This document shows, piece by piece, positions 19,912 through 30,400 of a stretch of 64,000 nt of DNA (position 1 is the stretch's first letter; every line of letters starts with the position of its first letter). This DNA comes from Apoderus coryli (taxonomy: Eukaryota > Arthropoda > Insecta > Coleoptera > Attelabidae): NCBI GenBank assembly GCA_911728435.2, contig OU452204.1, positions 3,906,001 to 3,970,000 on the forward strand, in the 5' to 3' direction. A program made the position numbers and the translations under genes. The notes below the pieces were generated by a model, which saw only the letters and a program-made list of their open reading frames with translations, made no database searches and was not told the origin of the DNA.

Positions 19912-20890
19912 AAACACCTTTTAAATGGTATTTTCAAAAGTAAACTTTAACTTTAGCCGTTTTCGAGAATTTTTGAATAAACTATTTTTTGCGATTTTAG
20001 TTTTTATTTATTTCTGACATTATTTTTACCGATATCAAAAAATAAAAAGCACTTTCTCATTGTTAATTTTTCAGACGAATAAGATAGCGTTTACAAATTT
20101 GCAATACGACTTTTCGATTTTGAAAAACCATCGTCAACTTCGTTTTTTTAAATACGCCCCTGAATTTTTTAATGTCAAATTGAATTTATTTAAATTGAAA
20201 ATGGTTTCAATTCAAATATGGGTGGTATTTCACACGTAATGATGTAAACACGTAGTAGTATTTTTAGCTGTTATTTAAACTTCTTCAAGAAAAATCGCCA
20301 TGGTTTGCCACTGCTGACTGAATGCAGAGTAGTAGGTTTACCAAAAACATTGTTTCGTCGTTACTCACAATTATTTATTATTATTTTACAATTTATTTCT
20401 GTCTCAGTACAATATTTTATTCTGTACGCGGCTTTTTAAATTTAGGTGAAATTTTTGTGCTTTTTGAGGTTATTAAAAAAACGCCTTTCTCAGATGAATG
20501 TTTTACGCAAATTGAGTGCCAACCGATGGCGATTTTTCTTGAATAACTTTAAATAACAGCTAAAAATACTGAAAACTTGTTTAAACCATTACGTGTGATA
20601 TACCACCTATTTTTGAATTGAAAATGGCTTTAAATTTAACAATAAAAAATCCAGGGCCGTATTTTAAAAAACGAAGTTAATGATGGTTTTTCGAAAATGA
20701 AACGTCGTAGTGACAATTTGTAAACGCTAACTTATTCTCCTCAAAAAGTAACAATGAGGAAGTGCTTTCGATTTATTTATATCTGTAAAAATAATGGCTG
20801 AAATAAATAAAAATCGCAAAAAATAGTTTTTTCAAAAATTCTCGAAAACGGCTAAAGTCACTTTACTTTTAAGAACAGCATTTAAACTGT
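19912..20890. mobile_element. Fold-back (long inverted repeat) element
   Basis: The left arm 19912-20310 and right arm 20490-20890 mirror each other throughout, for example AACTTTAGCCGTTTTCGAGA and its inverse TCTCGAAAACGGCTAAAGT, AGCACTTTCTCATTGTTA against TAACAATGAGGAAGTGCT, and GTGGTATTTCACACGTAATG against ATTACGTGTGATATACCAC. The arms are roughly 80% alike, so it is not recent. The loop of about 180 bp carries no recognisable gene. Confidence 0.8.
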
Positions 20891-21654
20891 GTTTAAATTG
20901 TACAAGTTTTCTCTAATTTAACCGATATTGTAACTCCTACCGTTTCCAAGATTCCAATGCTATCCCATTCTTATCTTGGACACAGTGTATATTTATTGAA
21001 TAGAAGTAACATTTTAAAATTGCTAACCTATTTTAATCTTTGTCCGCCAAGTTCAAAATAAATTTAGTTCGATCTCCCATATTATAATCATAAACATGGA
21101 TTGTTTGAAATAGCAATCGTAAAATATGCGTAATATAATATAATAAAACGAACTGCGTATAGTTGTTCTTCTCAAATCATGGGAATCACATAAACTAGTA
21201 TTTCCCCACTGTAGTAACAAAAACGTTCCTGTCAAAAATGTATTCTCCTAATCCTTCTAGGCGCACAAGTCGGGCCTTGGAAGCTCTTTAGAGTGTATGG
21301 GGGTCGCGTCGTGTCGTATAGGTAGCTGAATTTCGCCTTCTGTGATGCAATAATTTATTTTTCGATACGACAAAAGTTTTTTGGAATTCAAAAGTTAAAA
21401 CAAAAATGTCGATTTTTTGACAATAGGTAATGTTTCAGAATCATTTCCAGAAATCTATCAAATTTAATTTGAAGTGGAGCATAGGATATTAACTACATTT
21501 TTATATTTATAGGATCATTTTGTTTGGGATTATTATAATTGTGGATTTTATGAATGTTTATTTAAATATCAAGTCCTTTATTTGACAAGACGTTACTCAA
21601 CTGATCTTTTTTATTCTTCATATTATTCTGTCTATTTTTTCACGACATGATATA
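20891..21654. other. No supported feature
   Basis: AT-rich sequence without a motif-bearing frame or clear terminal repeat. Confidence 0.4.
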
Positions 21655-21656
21655 TA

Positions 21657-21935
21657 CAGGGTGATTGCTGGTAGATTAGAAGTTTTGGGAAAAGTAATAA
21701 TATCAGCCTATAATATTGTCATATTTGTACGACTTCCGGTTATACCGGAAGTTGAAACGAACTTTCTTATTGCAAATGGAATACCCTATATATTATTATA
21801 CGTTTGGATTATCCCTCCTTTTTGGAGTATTTAGTATTAACCCATTCCCTCAACTCTTTTTGAATAAATTATTTATTTTGAATTTTTTTTGGTCCAAAAC
21901 AGGTCTCCGGAAAATTTTATCCATTTCATGACTCT
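21657..21935. mobile_element. MITE-like repeat with ACTTCCGGT palindrome (copy 1)
   Basis: It starts TACAGGGTGATTGCTG and contains the palindrome ACTTCCGGTTATACCGGAAG (21734-21753), then AACTTTCTTATTGCAAATGG, TTTTGGAGTATTT and CCAAAACAGGTCTC. The same blocks occur inverted at 54205-54370. It is non-coding and probably derived from a mariner-type transposon. No right end is defined. Confidence 0.6.
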
Positions 21936-22544
21936 TGAAATTTTGAATGTAGTTCAGGAATACTGAGTGGGGTGTTTTTATAATTAAAAGTATTTCAACA
22001 TTTTACTGAGTGTCAAATTTTTAGAAGAACTGCCTTTTATAAATTATATGTGTGCATTTAAAAAACCATGAAAGAATTGATACGAATTTAGCTTTGTTAA
22101 TGGCTATTAAAATTCTTAAAAATATAATTTGCCTTAAATCAGAATTTAGATGAATAGTGAAAGAAAGCTTTTAATTTTATTCGAAGTTTATATATTTTCT
22201 ATACAAACTAGTTAAAACATTGCATTTTTTATCATATGTCAAACCCGTCAATTCTAAATTTAGGCATTAAAAGTTGCTGTATAGTACCCTAAATGATTCG
22301 TACAATGTAAAAATCTTACTTGTACCAGGCGTATCATTTAAAAGTCTAATTTCGATAGCATTTCTGATAACTTAGATGCTATGTCGATTAATAATTTTTC
22401 TGGAAAACGGAATATATAAGTTTCAAATATCTATCTTCTTGTTTCAACTTTCTGTCGTAACCCGGTATGTTGAATATAAGCAAATAAATGTACAAATACG
22501 ATTTAATTTCTTTATTCAAATAATAAAAGTTATGCCTTACGTTG
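21936..22544. other. No supported feature
   Basis: AT-rich, no conserved frame or repeat end recognised. Confidence 0.4.
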
Positions 22545-22547
22545 TTG

Positions 22548-22869
22548 CCAGGCTTTCGGGCGTCGCATCATACGCAATATGATGTGGGCTTCCTATCATG
22601 CGGTGCGTATAAAACACTATATACGTATTTAACGACGCGCCACCTACACGTTTTTCTCTTGAACTATTTCCATATATAATGTCCATGTGTATATGACTAT
22701 ACGACGCCCACACTAAAATTCGTCTATGGGTTGGTAGGGGCCTATAGAACAACATATCAAGAATATACACGTGAATTTTTCCAACGCCCGAGGTCGGGCG
22801 TCGTATCTCCAAAATGGCGTCGTATCATCCGAGCAATGTAGCGCTCTGGGCGTCGTATCATACGATTGG

Positions 22870-22870
<1 letters not shown>
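22548..22870. repeat. Cluster of GGGCGTCGTATCAT words beside a TA microsatellite
   Basis: The word GGGCGTCGTATCATACG or a close variant appears near 22557, 22797 and 22848, with inverted ACGACGCCCAC near 22702 and CAACGCCCGAGGTCGGGCGT at 22780-22799. This gives several alternative hairpins in an otherwise AT-rich area. There is no coding potential and the family is not recognised. Confidence 0.5.

Positions 22871-22872
<2 letters not shown>

Positions 22873-22935
<63 letters not shown>
22873..22935. repeat. (TA)n microsatellite, about 31 units
   Basis: Pure TA dinucleotides directly bordering the left arm of the inverted duplication that follows. Confidence 0.97.
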
Positions 22936-22936
<1 letters not shown>

Positions 22937-22975
22937 CAATGTTTGTTTCTCTTGGCCAACTTGTTGAAAATACAA

Positions 22976-23613
22976 CTGATGTAAAATTTTTGGGATGTAT
23001 GGCCAGGTGGGTAATGTAGTATAAAAACTCTTTATTACTCTGCCAAGCTTTCGAATATTATTTAATTCTTCCTCAGGGCTACAATACAAAGACACAGAAA
23101 ATCACCATATAAAAGTTATTACACTTAATGTTTGTACATATTGTTGTTTTTTTTTCCCTTAGCTAGGTGGTAATTAAGTTTAACATTCTAAAATATTTCT
23201 TAGCATCTCTAGAAGCAAGAATACGTTGCTACCAGTGAAAGAAATTAATTACTATTATTATTAATACTATTCATCTCTAGAAGCAAGAATACGTTGCTAC
23301 CAGTGAAAGAAATTAATTACTATTATTATTAATACTATTAATTAATTTCTTTCACTGGTAGCAACGTATTCTTGCTTCTAGAGATGCTAAGAAATATTTT
23401 AGAATGTTAAACTTAATTACCACCTAGGTAAGGGAAAAAAAACAACAATTTGTACAAACATTAAGTGTAATAACATTTATATGGTGATTTTCTGTGTCTT
23501 TGTATTGTAGCCCTGAGGAAGAATTAAATAAGATTCGAAAGCTTGGCAGAGTAATAAAGAGTTTTTATACTACATTACCCACCTGGCCATACATCCCAAA
23601 AATTTTACATCAG
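22976..23613. repeat. Near-perfect inverted duplication with PLE-like end motif
   Basis: 22976-23250 and 23339-23613 are inverted copies, nearly identical over about 275 bp. A 69-72-bp piece (CATCTCTAGAAGCAAGAATA and onward) is also duplicated directly at about 23202 and 23271. Outside the arms lie TA microsatellites on both sides. On the plus strand of the right arm a CTGAGGA ... GAAA core with stem GAAT/ATTC (about 23506-23532) has the layout of the hammerhead-like region at Penelope element ends, with TAATAAAG downstream. A mirror copy lies in the left arm. Confidence 0.8.

Positions 23614-23652
<39 letters not shown>
23614..23652. repeat. (TA)n microsatellite
   Basis: About 19 TA units bordering the right arm of the inverted duplication. 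Confidence 0.97.
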
Positions 23653-23653
<1 letters not shown>

Positions 23654-24279
23654 CTCAATTTAAGTTGTAAAATCTAAATAACTTTATTTTGTTTTGTAGA
23701 AAAAACAATTTCTACGTAGATTTACGTAAAATTTAAACGTAAATTTACATAAAATAAAACTCCCTAGGAGCAAACTATTTCTTTTTATTTTTTCTTGCTA
23801 CTGAAACTGAAACATTAACTGAATTCGAAAAATTATTTTTCGACCATGTGAAGATGTACGATGCAAAAAGTTTGTGTGAAAAGACGAAATTGAAATCGTA
23901 GAAGCGTTGGAAAGCTAATTTTGACATGAAAACTATAATTTATTTCAAAATGTGTTAATCATTATGCAAACCTAAGCCCACGAATAATCGGTAAAAAAAT
24001 TATAAAACCCTAAGGTTTAAATAAAAAGGAAAAACAAATAAAAATAACCATTCAAACATCAAAATATCCATATAAAAAGACATAACAAAACATATATATA
24101 AAATTATCATTGTGAATAATACATTAAATTATTGAAAACAACTTTCACCTATTTACATGCATGTTTTGATGTTCGTGTGTTTATTTTTATTTGTATTGTA
24201 CGTAAAGTTTCTAGTTTTTAACACAAAATACATAATTGACAGAAATTTATAGCCGAAAGAGAGAACAGCGGTTATCGTA
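23653..24279. other. No supported feature
   Basis: AT-rich, no motif-bearing frame. The stretch CTACGTAGATTTACGTAA and its neighbours are locally self-complementary. Confidence 0.4.
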
Positions 24280-24318
24280 ACATTGTCACAGATTTAATAG
24301 ACCAGATGCGTATGCAAG
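24280..24318. repeat. Inverted repeat, left partner of 29848-29886
   Basis: The core ACATTGTCACAGATTTAATA followed by GACCAG and GCGTA recurs in inverse orientation at 29848-29886 with two or three mismatches. The pair encloses the intact non-LTR element, a transposase-like remnant and a Penelope-like 3' end. They may be the terminal inverted repeats of an older DNA transposon. Confidence 0.5.
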
Positions 24319-24818
24319 GGAGCGCGCCTGTTTTAATTCTTTTTGAAACCACGCCTACCGAGAAAGTGCCAGCACCGGTAGCTTAATCAAAGATTAATGT
24401 GTGTACATGCATGGTATAAAGCGGTTGACTATAGCACAGATTTAATACCTATAGTACGTGCAGATTTATTATATATTATATTGTGGTTTGTGATTATATT
24501 CTTATTTCTTCTTCTGTTTTCAGGGAGTTGATTATCAGACAGATTTTCTGGAAGAGATGAAAATATTTATAAAGAATATTAAAATATAGGATTCACATAG
24601 CACAGGTGTTACTGCAAAATGTAAATTTGTTAAGTGTTGGTTGGTAACAATTAGCGAAACTCAAATTCTTTGGCAACGGCTGTCTAAAACGGGTTTTAAA
24701 TATCTCAAAACTAGAAGAGTTAACCAGGATTGTCTGGAAAACTATTTCGGGAATGTCAGACAGCAAGGTTCGAAAGAAACATATTTTGCCAAAGCATTGT
24801 GAACATATGAATTTATGA

Positions 24819-25496
24819 ATGAATGAGAAGGCCTCTTCTTCAGTGAGGGCGTCAGTTACGTTGGACGACGTTATGTTGAAGCTGGACCAAATGCAATCAT
24901 CGTATGACAACCTAATTGAAAGATTTAATGAGCAAATTGAAGTTAATCAGTCTCTCATGACGGAGGTCTCAGGTCTAAGAAATAGAATTTGTGCCTTGGA
25001 AATCGAAGTTCGCTCTACATCCAATGTTACCGCAAGTAATGAAGATGAATTTTTCCAAGAATACCATGAGAGAGAAAAACGTAAAACAAATCTAATTCTC
25101 TTTGGAAAACCTGAGGCTGTAGATAGCGATGTCGATAGGACGGAGACCATGGATATCCTGCAGAAGTGTTGTCCCAATATAGATGTTTCAAAAGTGGATA
25201 GCGTTGTACGGCTCGGCCGTTTAAATCCGGAAGCTGCACGTTCTCGTCCCGTCAAAATTAGATTGAAGGATGTGCAAACTGTTTCGCTGCTGCTGAGACA
25301 TGCACAGAGACTGAAATCTGATGAACGCTTTAAACGTTTCGCTTTAAGCTCAGACAAAACACCCAAGCAACAGGCAATCTATAAAGCTGTCAAAGAACAG
25401 CTTTTTGAACGAAAAAGATCAGGAGAAACGAACATCAAGATCAAGTATGTACAGGGTGTGCCCAAAATAGTCCCAGTTACGCAACATTTAAACTAA
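24819..25496 (+). CDS. Non-LTR retrotransposon ORF1 protein
   Basis: 225 aa. Residues about 10-65 form a likely coiled coil (MLKLDQMQSSYDNLIERFNE, LMTEVSGLRNRICALEIEV). Residues about 88-165 (KRKTNLILFGKPEA, MDILQKCCPNIDVSKVDSVV, RLGRLNP, RPVKIRLKD) follow the RRM pattern of L1-like ORF1p. Residues about 166-225 resemble its C-terminal domain (FALSSDKTPKQQAIYKAVKE). No CCHC knuckle. It is expected to coat the element RNA and act as a chaperone in the RNP. The frame is complete and immediately precedes ORF2. Confidence 0.88.
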   Translation: MNEKASSSVRASVTLDDVMLKLDQMQSSYDNLIERFNEQIEVNQSLMTEVSGLRNRICALEIEVRSTSNVTASNEDEFFQEYHEREKRKTNLILFGKPEAVDSDVDRTETMDILQKCCPNIDVSKVDSVVRLGRLNPEAARSRPVKIRLKDVQTVSLLLRHAQRLKSDERFKRFALSSDKTPKQQAIYKAVKEQLFERKRSGETNIKIKYVQGVPKIVPVTQHLN

Positions 25497-25543
25497 GCAC
25501 GTCCAACGCGGATATATCAACTATAAGTGATCATACAATCTAT

Positions 25544-28375
25544 ATGACTCAAAACTTGCAGTGTGTTTATCAGAATGTTAGGGGTCTTAATACTAAAATT
25601 GACATATTTTTTTCATCCGTCAGTGATCTGCATTTCGATATCGTGGCACTCACAGAAACTTGGCTTCATTCCGACGTTGGTGATGGTGAGATTTTCCCAA
25701 GTGATTACCAGGTGTTCCGAAAAGACCGAAACTTTGTCACTACTGGTTTAACCACTGGTGGGGGTGTTTTGTTGGCAATTCGTAACGAAATAAAGACTAA
25801 ACTCATAAACACAAATATTTTAGCTACTGAGTTTCCATATATTGACTTTTTAGCATGTAAGTGTTTTATATCTCATATATCTTTTTGTATTTTAGTTGTT
25901 TATATACCTCCAAAAGTGCATTTCGATGTTTTGGAATTGTTTCTTGAGTCGCTTGTTCAATTTGAAGTATTTCATAATGAAAAAATTTTATTTTTAGGGG
26001 ATTTTAACGTAGGTTTGTTTTCGAGAAATGATATGAGCGATCGAGGAACGTTGATTTTAAGAAATTTTATCGATTTTTTTGAAATGTCTCAGTACAATGC
26101 TATTTGCAATATTGATGATCGCCTTCTTGACCTAGTTATTTCTAATGTTTTATGTCATGTTATTCGTAATAATTGTCCTTTAGTTGAAGAGGATTATTTT
26201 CATCCATGTTTGATTGTTAGCGTTTCATTGCTCTCAGGTAAGCGACAAAAACGTTTTACTAGTAATGCAAATAATCCATCATATAACTTTAAAAAAGCAA
26301 ATTTTCATGCTTTGTATAACGCGGTGTTGGATGCGGACTGGTCGGAGTTACGACATATTCCTAATGTTGATACATGTGTTTCTAGGTTCTATAGCATCTT
26401 GAATGCGATTAATGAGTGTAATGTTCCTAAGTGTATGGTATTCAGGCGTAGTTTTCCTTCCTGGTACACATCGACTATAATTGCAAATATCAAAAAAAAA
26501 GAAAAAGTATTTAAAAAGTTCAAGAAGACTCATAGTGAGGTTTTGTACCAACAATTTGCAACTCTTAGATCTAGATTAAAATTGGATATAAAAACTGCGT
26601 ATACGTCATATATTAGTAATGTGGAAAACAGTATAAAACATAATCCCAAAGAGTTTTGGAGGTTTTTTCACTGTAAACATAAGTCTACACGATTGCCGGG
26701 TGTTATGACTTTTGGGGACGATGAATATAGTGATCCGCAGGGCGTTGTCGATGCATTCGGAACCTTTTTCCAGGGTGTATTTATTAACTCCTCAAACGCG
26801 GATTCTGGTCATGATTGTCCTTATGTTGATTCGTTTTCGATTGAATCAGTTACTGAGGATGAAATATTAAAAGCATGCAGGAGGCTCAGTAACAGGATGA
26901 CATCAGGTCCGGATGGTCTTCCATCTTTCTTTGTAAAAGACTGTATGCCGGTTCTGGTTGGGCCGCTGTGCTTGATATTTAACTTGGCCCTTGAAAATAA
27001 GGTATTTCCGCAGGAGTGGAAGAGGTCTAAGGTTGTTCCTATTCTGAAGTCGGGTGACAGATCTGTGATTGATAACTATCGCCCGATTTCCATTCTGTCG
27101 AATTTTGCAAAAATTTTTGAATCTGTACTATATGATCGTATTTATAGTTTTGTTAGAAATCAGATTTCCACTGTACAACATGGTTTCTTTTCCCATAGAT
27201 CTACTGTGTCTAATCTAGCGGTTCTTTCTGAAAATGTTTCTGAGGTTTTAGATCGTGGAGGCCAAATTGATGTAATATATACAGATTTCACTAAGGCATT
27301 TGACAGAATGGATCACGGCATTTTGATGCGAAAATTTGACCAGTTTGGTTTTGTTTTAAACCTAAAATTGTTTCTTCAGTCATACTTGAAAAATAGACCT
27401 CAGTATGTTTCTCACAATGGCTACCAGTCACATACATATATAGCTTCTTCAGGAGTGCCTCAGGGATCGAACCTTGGACCCCTCTTTTTTATGTTATTTA
27501 TCAATGACCTGGAGAATGGAATGAATTGTGATCGGCTGATGTTTGCGGATGATCTCAAATTGTACAGTTCTATTGATAGTATCGTTGACTGTGCTAACCT
27601 ACAGAACAATTTGGAGCTGGTGCATCAATGGTGCGTACTAAATAAACTTTCACTTAATCCATCGAAGTGCAAATATATCAGTTTTACGCGCAAGAGGGTG
27701 ATCATTGATTACGTTTATTCCATTGATCAGGTGCAAATCTCACGATGTGAATCTGTCACTGATTTAGGAATTATATTTGATTCGAAATTTACGTTTGCTG
27801 AGCATATCAATTATAAGACACTAGAGGCAGGTAGGACATACGGTTTTCTGGTTAGGAATTGCAGGGGATTTCAAAACACAGATACCCTTAAAACGCTGTA
27901 CTTTAGCTACGTGCGCTCTAAACTGGAATATGGGTCACTGATATGGTATCCATATTATGTGACTCATCAAAATACGGTCGAAAAAGTGCAACGTAGATTT
28001 TTGAAGTACTTAATGTATAAAGCAGATGGTCATTATCCTCCAAGGGGTACTGACTACCAATTAATGACGGATCGATTTGAGATACCAAGTCTTGAACTTA
28101 GAAGGAAAATAAATTCTTTGCGATTTCTTTACAATTTAGTTCACTCCAATATAGATTGTTCCCACTTGCTTTCAAGAATTAATTTCAACGTTCCAAGGCA
28201 GCATATAAGGTCCAGTACAACATTTTATTGTGGTTATGCTAGGACGAATCTTATGTTGAGATCTCCTATTTCTATTTGTACCAGAAACTACAATCTTATG
28301 TGTAAACATTGTGATATTTTTTCGTGTAGTGTTAAAGAAATTATGGATTGTGCCATGTCTCATGTTACTGATTAG
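25544..28375 (+). CDS. Non-LTR retrotransposon ORF2: endonuclease and reverse transcriptase
   Basis: 943 aa, no internal stop. EEP endonuclease, residues about 1-230: QNVRGL, catalytic Glu in TETWLH (about 38), VVYIPP, FLGDFNVGLF (about 152), LDLVISN and a His-containing DYFHPCL. Linker with basic residues about 300-360. RT about 430-740: TSGPDGLPSFF, NYRPISILSNFAKIFESVL, YTDFTKAFDRMDH (first Asp, about 579), SSGVPQGSNLGPLFF (about 637), MFADDLKLYSS (catalytic DD, about 667), and TDLGIIFDSKFTFAEHI. C-terminal region: VRSKLEYGSLIWYPYY, VQRRFLKYL, ARTNLMLRSP. The box reads FADD rather than YADD, common in the group. No RNase H. It nicks target DNA and reverse transcribes the element RNA in place. 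Confidence 0.93.
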   Translation: MTQNLQCVYQNVRGLNTKIDIFFSSVSDLHFDIVALTETWLHSDVGDGEIFPSDYQVFRKDRNFVTTGLTTGGGVLLAIRNEIKTKLINTNILATEFPYIDFLACKCFISHISFCILVVYIPPKVHFDVLELFLESLVQFEVFHNEKILFLGDFNVGLFSRNDMSDRGTLILRNFIDFFEMSQYNAICNIDDRLLDLVISNVLCHVIRNNCPLVEEDYFHPCLIVSVSLLSGKRQKRFTSNANNPSYNFKKANFHALYNAVLDADWSELRHIPNVDTCVSRFYSILNAINECNVPKCMVFRRSFPSWYTSTIIANIKKKEKVFKKFKKTHSEVLYQQFATLRSRLKLDIKTAYTSYISNVENSIKHNPKEFWRFFHCKHKSTRLPGVMTFGDDEYSDPQGVVDAFGTFFQGVFINSSNADSGHDCPYVDSFSIESVTEDEILKACRRLSNRMTSGPDGLPSFFVKDCMPVLVGPLCLIFNLALENKVFPQEWKRSKVVPILKSGDRSVIDNYRPISILSNFAKIFESVLYDRIYSFVRNQISTVQHGFFSHRSTVSNLAVLSENVSEVLDRGGQIDVIYTDFTKAFDRMDHGILMRKFDQFGFVLNLKLFLQSYLKNRPQYVSHNGYQSHTYIASSGVPQGSNLGPLFFMLFINDLENGMNCDRLMFADDLKLYSSIDSIVDCANLQNNLELVHQWCVLNKLSLNPSKCKYISFTRKRVIIDYVYSIDQVQISRCESVTDLGIIFDSKFTFAEHINYKTLEAGRTYGFLVRNCRGFQNTDTLKTLYFSYVRSKLEYGSLIWYPYYVTHQNTVEKVQRRFLKYLMYKADGHYPPRGTDYQLMTDRFEIPSLELRRKINSLRFLYNLVHSNIDCSHLLSRINFNVPRQHIRSSTTFYCGYARTNLMLRSPISICTRNYNLMCKHCDIFSCSVKEIMDCAMSHVTD

Positions 28376-28581
28376 TATTACCATTAAGAGCTAGTTTTCT
28401 TTTTATTTTAATTTAAGTTTATTTTTTTGTGGTTTTGGAATTATTATTATTTTGTCCTGTAATTGGCTTCGCTGTTGGACAATAAATGCTATTATTATTA
28501 TTATTATTATTATTATTATGAATTGTGAGGACGTGTTAGGTGTTCTCTTAACACAATTGTGTTTATGAAAACAAAGGTACG

Positions 28582-28985
28582 ATAAATAAAGCTGGACAAG
28601 CAATAACTCTGCCTGATTATGATTATAGGAATGAAGCCATTGCGACACAAAATGCCTTTGGTTACGTTTGCGGATATTTAATAATAAAGCGCTTTGGAAG
28701 TTTAAAATCCCCTAGTGAAAAGTTTTTCCATTATATTTACAAATTAGAAAATATAGTTTTCTCGTTTTCTGATGATGTTTCGTGGAGTGAAGGAATTTCG
28801 AACTTTTTTTTTTAAGAAATGAGCAAAATATCTTTCATTCAGCCATGTACAGACTTGCCATATGTAAGTAAGTTATTTGTTAGATTAAGGATATTTTATA
28901 CTTTGAAATATGCAAACCGCAATCTAAAGAGTTCAAAAAAATCTGAAAAAACTAATCGAAACATAAAAATATTGAGCCATTTGTA
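28582..28985 (+). pseudogene. DNA transposase-like fragment, possibly P/THAP9-related
   Basis: The frame reads QAITLPDYDYRNEAIATQNA, FGYVCGYLIIKRFGSL, YIYKLENIVFSFSDDVSW. After a frameshift it reads CTDLPYVSKLFVRLRIFYTL then KYANRNLK. The F.YV.GYL.(K/R)K word and the late F...R.......N pattern occur in the C-terminal parts of P-element/THAP9-like transposases. The match is by eye and short. It sits right of the non-LTR tail, between the inverted repeats at 24.28 and 29.87 kb. Confidence 0.35.
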
Positions 28986-29024
28986 ACATCAGCCAATATA
29001 ACTTTGAACAGTAATATTTGTAGG

Positions 29025-29640
29025 TGTAATAAGGGCTCCCTTTTAAATTATTTGGAAATTTTGGAGATCATGAAGGCTAAGGCAAATAATAGTGTCACTT
29101 GCTTGAATGACCAAACATCTTTCATTGAGTCCCCTATTATTAATTCACTCTTTAATTTGTAATGTATTCATGTTTTGTGCCCCTCCTTAATGTTTTTTGC
29201 TTGCCTCATTTAAATTTACTATTTTTACGATTTTTTAGCATTTCAGTTCAGTTCAATTCTTTTTGGACATACTGTACTTACAGAAAAAGGATAAACGTTT
29301 TTCGTTTTTTCCTTTTGATATATTTGAATCTGGACTTAGATGCATTAAAATTCTTATTTTATTTATTTGCTCAACACAGGTGTTTGTTTTTCGTGTAATG
29401 TTATTTATGTTTGATATTTTTTCTATACCAACACATATGTTTTTGTAAGAATGGTAAGTTTTTTACCTTATGAACTTTGTATAAATTTGTTGCCCGTTGT
29501 ACGTTTTATTTATTTTTTCTCTTATGCGTTCGTTTTTATCTTCTGATGATGGCTTGTTGAGCCGAAACTAGTTTCCTTTTTCATAACTAAATTAAAGATT
29601 TTGTGGAGTTGACTTTGAAAGTTTTTGTTTGTTTTCTTTT
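29025..29640 (+). mobile_element. Penelope-like element (PLE) 3' end with hammerhead-like motif
   Basis: A short frame ending at 29160 reads GSLLNYLEILEIMKAKANN, then SVTCLNDQTSFIESPIINS. This resembles the last part of the PLE GIY-YIG endonuclease (E...I......LN.Q....SP). About 375 bp downstream is CTGATGATGGCTTGTTGAGC followed by CGAAACTAG (29535-29563): a CUGANGA box, a GGCT/AGCC stem and GAAAC, the core layout of hammerheads in PLE terminal repeats. Stem I does not pair here, so cleavage is unlikely. AATTAAAGATTTTGTGGAGT follows, as in the 54.6-kb copy. Confidence 0.6.
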
Positions 29641-30273
29641 ATTTGAAACTAACACTCCACTTTGATGATGGATAATTTATTTCGTTTGAGTAATATTTGT
29701 AATATATCCCTGATATTTTGTGTTAGCTAATGTAAAAATCTATTGGTGCGGACAATCTTTTATATAACACAATCGAAATTTGTAAATACATTGGTGTGGG
29801 CAACATAAGGCTGTCAAATCGAGTTTGCTTCACAGTTTTGCACTTACTTACGCGCCTGGTCTATTAAATCTGTGACATTGTTATAAAATCATATAATGAG
29901 GTTGAAATGTTTCAATATCATATATTTCTAGACCGTATACCAAAGAAAAATAAATAGAATTGGATGGTGGGGTTGCAATTTGGTTGTCAGAAGGATAAAT
30001 ACCAAGATTTATCTAATTTACGTTTCTAACAAATGTAGAGCCTAGGAAAAACAATGGTTTACAAGTGGCATGGGCACTCACTCTAAAACGCCCTTTGGCG
30101 GGCCTATTTTAAATTTAATTTTAAAAATTCTACCAGAACATATTGGCATGACAAAGGTTAGGGGAAGTTGGATGCCTAGAATGGTCACGTGAAACCTTGG
30201 GTTCATCATTATGAACCGCTATTTAAGACACATTATAGCACTTCTAGAATATATGAACTTACCACAAAATCTC
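29641..30273. other. No supported gene
   Basis: AT-rich. It includes the inverted-repeat partner at 29848-29886. No other motif recognised. Confidence 0.4.
29848..29886. repeat. Inverted repeat, right partner of 24280-24318
   Basis: TACGCGCCTGGTCTATTAAA followed by TCTGTGACATTGTTA is the inverse of the 24280 block apart from a few substitutions. Confidence 0.5.
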
Positions 30274-30400
30274 TGTGTCTTCAGTTAAATCAAATAATTC
30301 GGCTTTAAGAGTTGCAGTCGTTGCTTCAGCACACGTTAAACATTGTGAGCCTTCGTCTCGAAATCGTGGTGGCAGTTTTTCAACGGCTGGTGATGCTTTA
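30268..30400 (-). other. Exon-like stretch of unknown gene
   Basis: On the minus strand an acceptor-like TTTTTTAAAG precedes SPAVEKLPPRFRDEGSQCLT, CAEATTATLKAELFDL and TEDTEIL, ending in a consensus donor (TGGTAAGT) at about 30262. The CLTC spacing and FDLTED recall the start of a ZAD-type zinc-finger domain, but only one Cys pair is present. Codon composition is more balanced than in neighbouring sequence. It could be a host exon or a transposon exon. Confidence 0.3.

Larger units (their letters stand above)
24500..28519 (+). mobile_element. Apparently intact CR1/Jockey-type non-LTR retrotransposon
   Basis: Two undamaged ORFs (24819-25496 and 25544-28375) separated by 47 bp, a 3' UTR with AATAAATGC and an (ATT)n tail of about eight units ending near 28519. 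The 5' boundary is uncertain; I place it near 24500 from the distance to ORF1. No convincing target duplication was found by eye. With both ORFs open it is one of the few copies in the window that could be active. Confidence 0.82.

Noticed and set aside
22757..23095. 112-aa minus frame with Tyr-Ile repeats
   Set aside because: The repeats are the TA microsatellite; only the flanking part has a PLE-end flavour and it is non-coding.
24593..24910. 105-aa minus-strand frame over the start of the intact non-LTR
   Set aside because: It is antisense to the 5' UTR and ORF1 and has no motif.
29535..29575. Active hammerhead ribozyme at 29.5 kb
   Set aside because: The core and stem II are good, but the flanks cannot form stem I.
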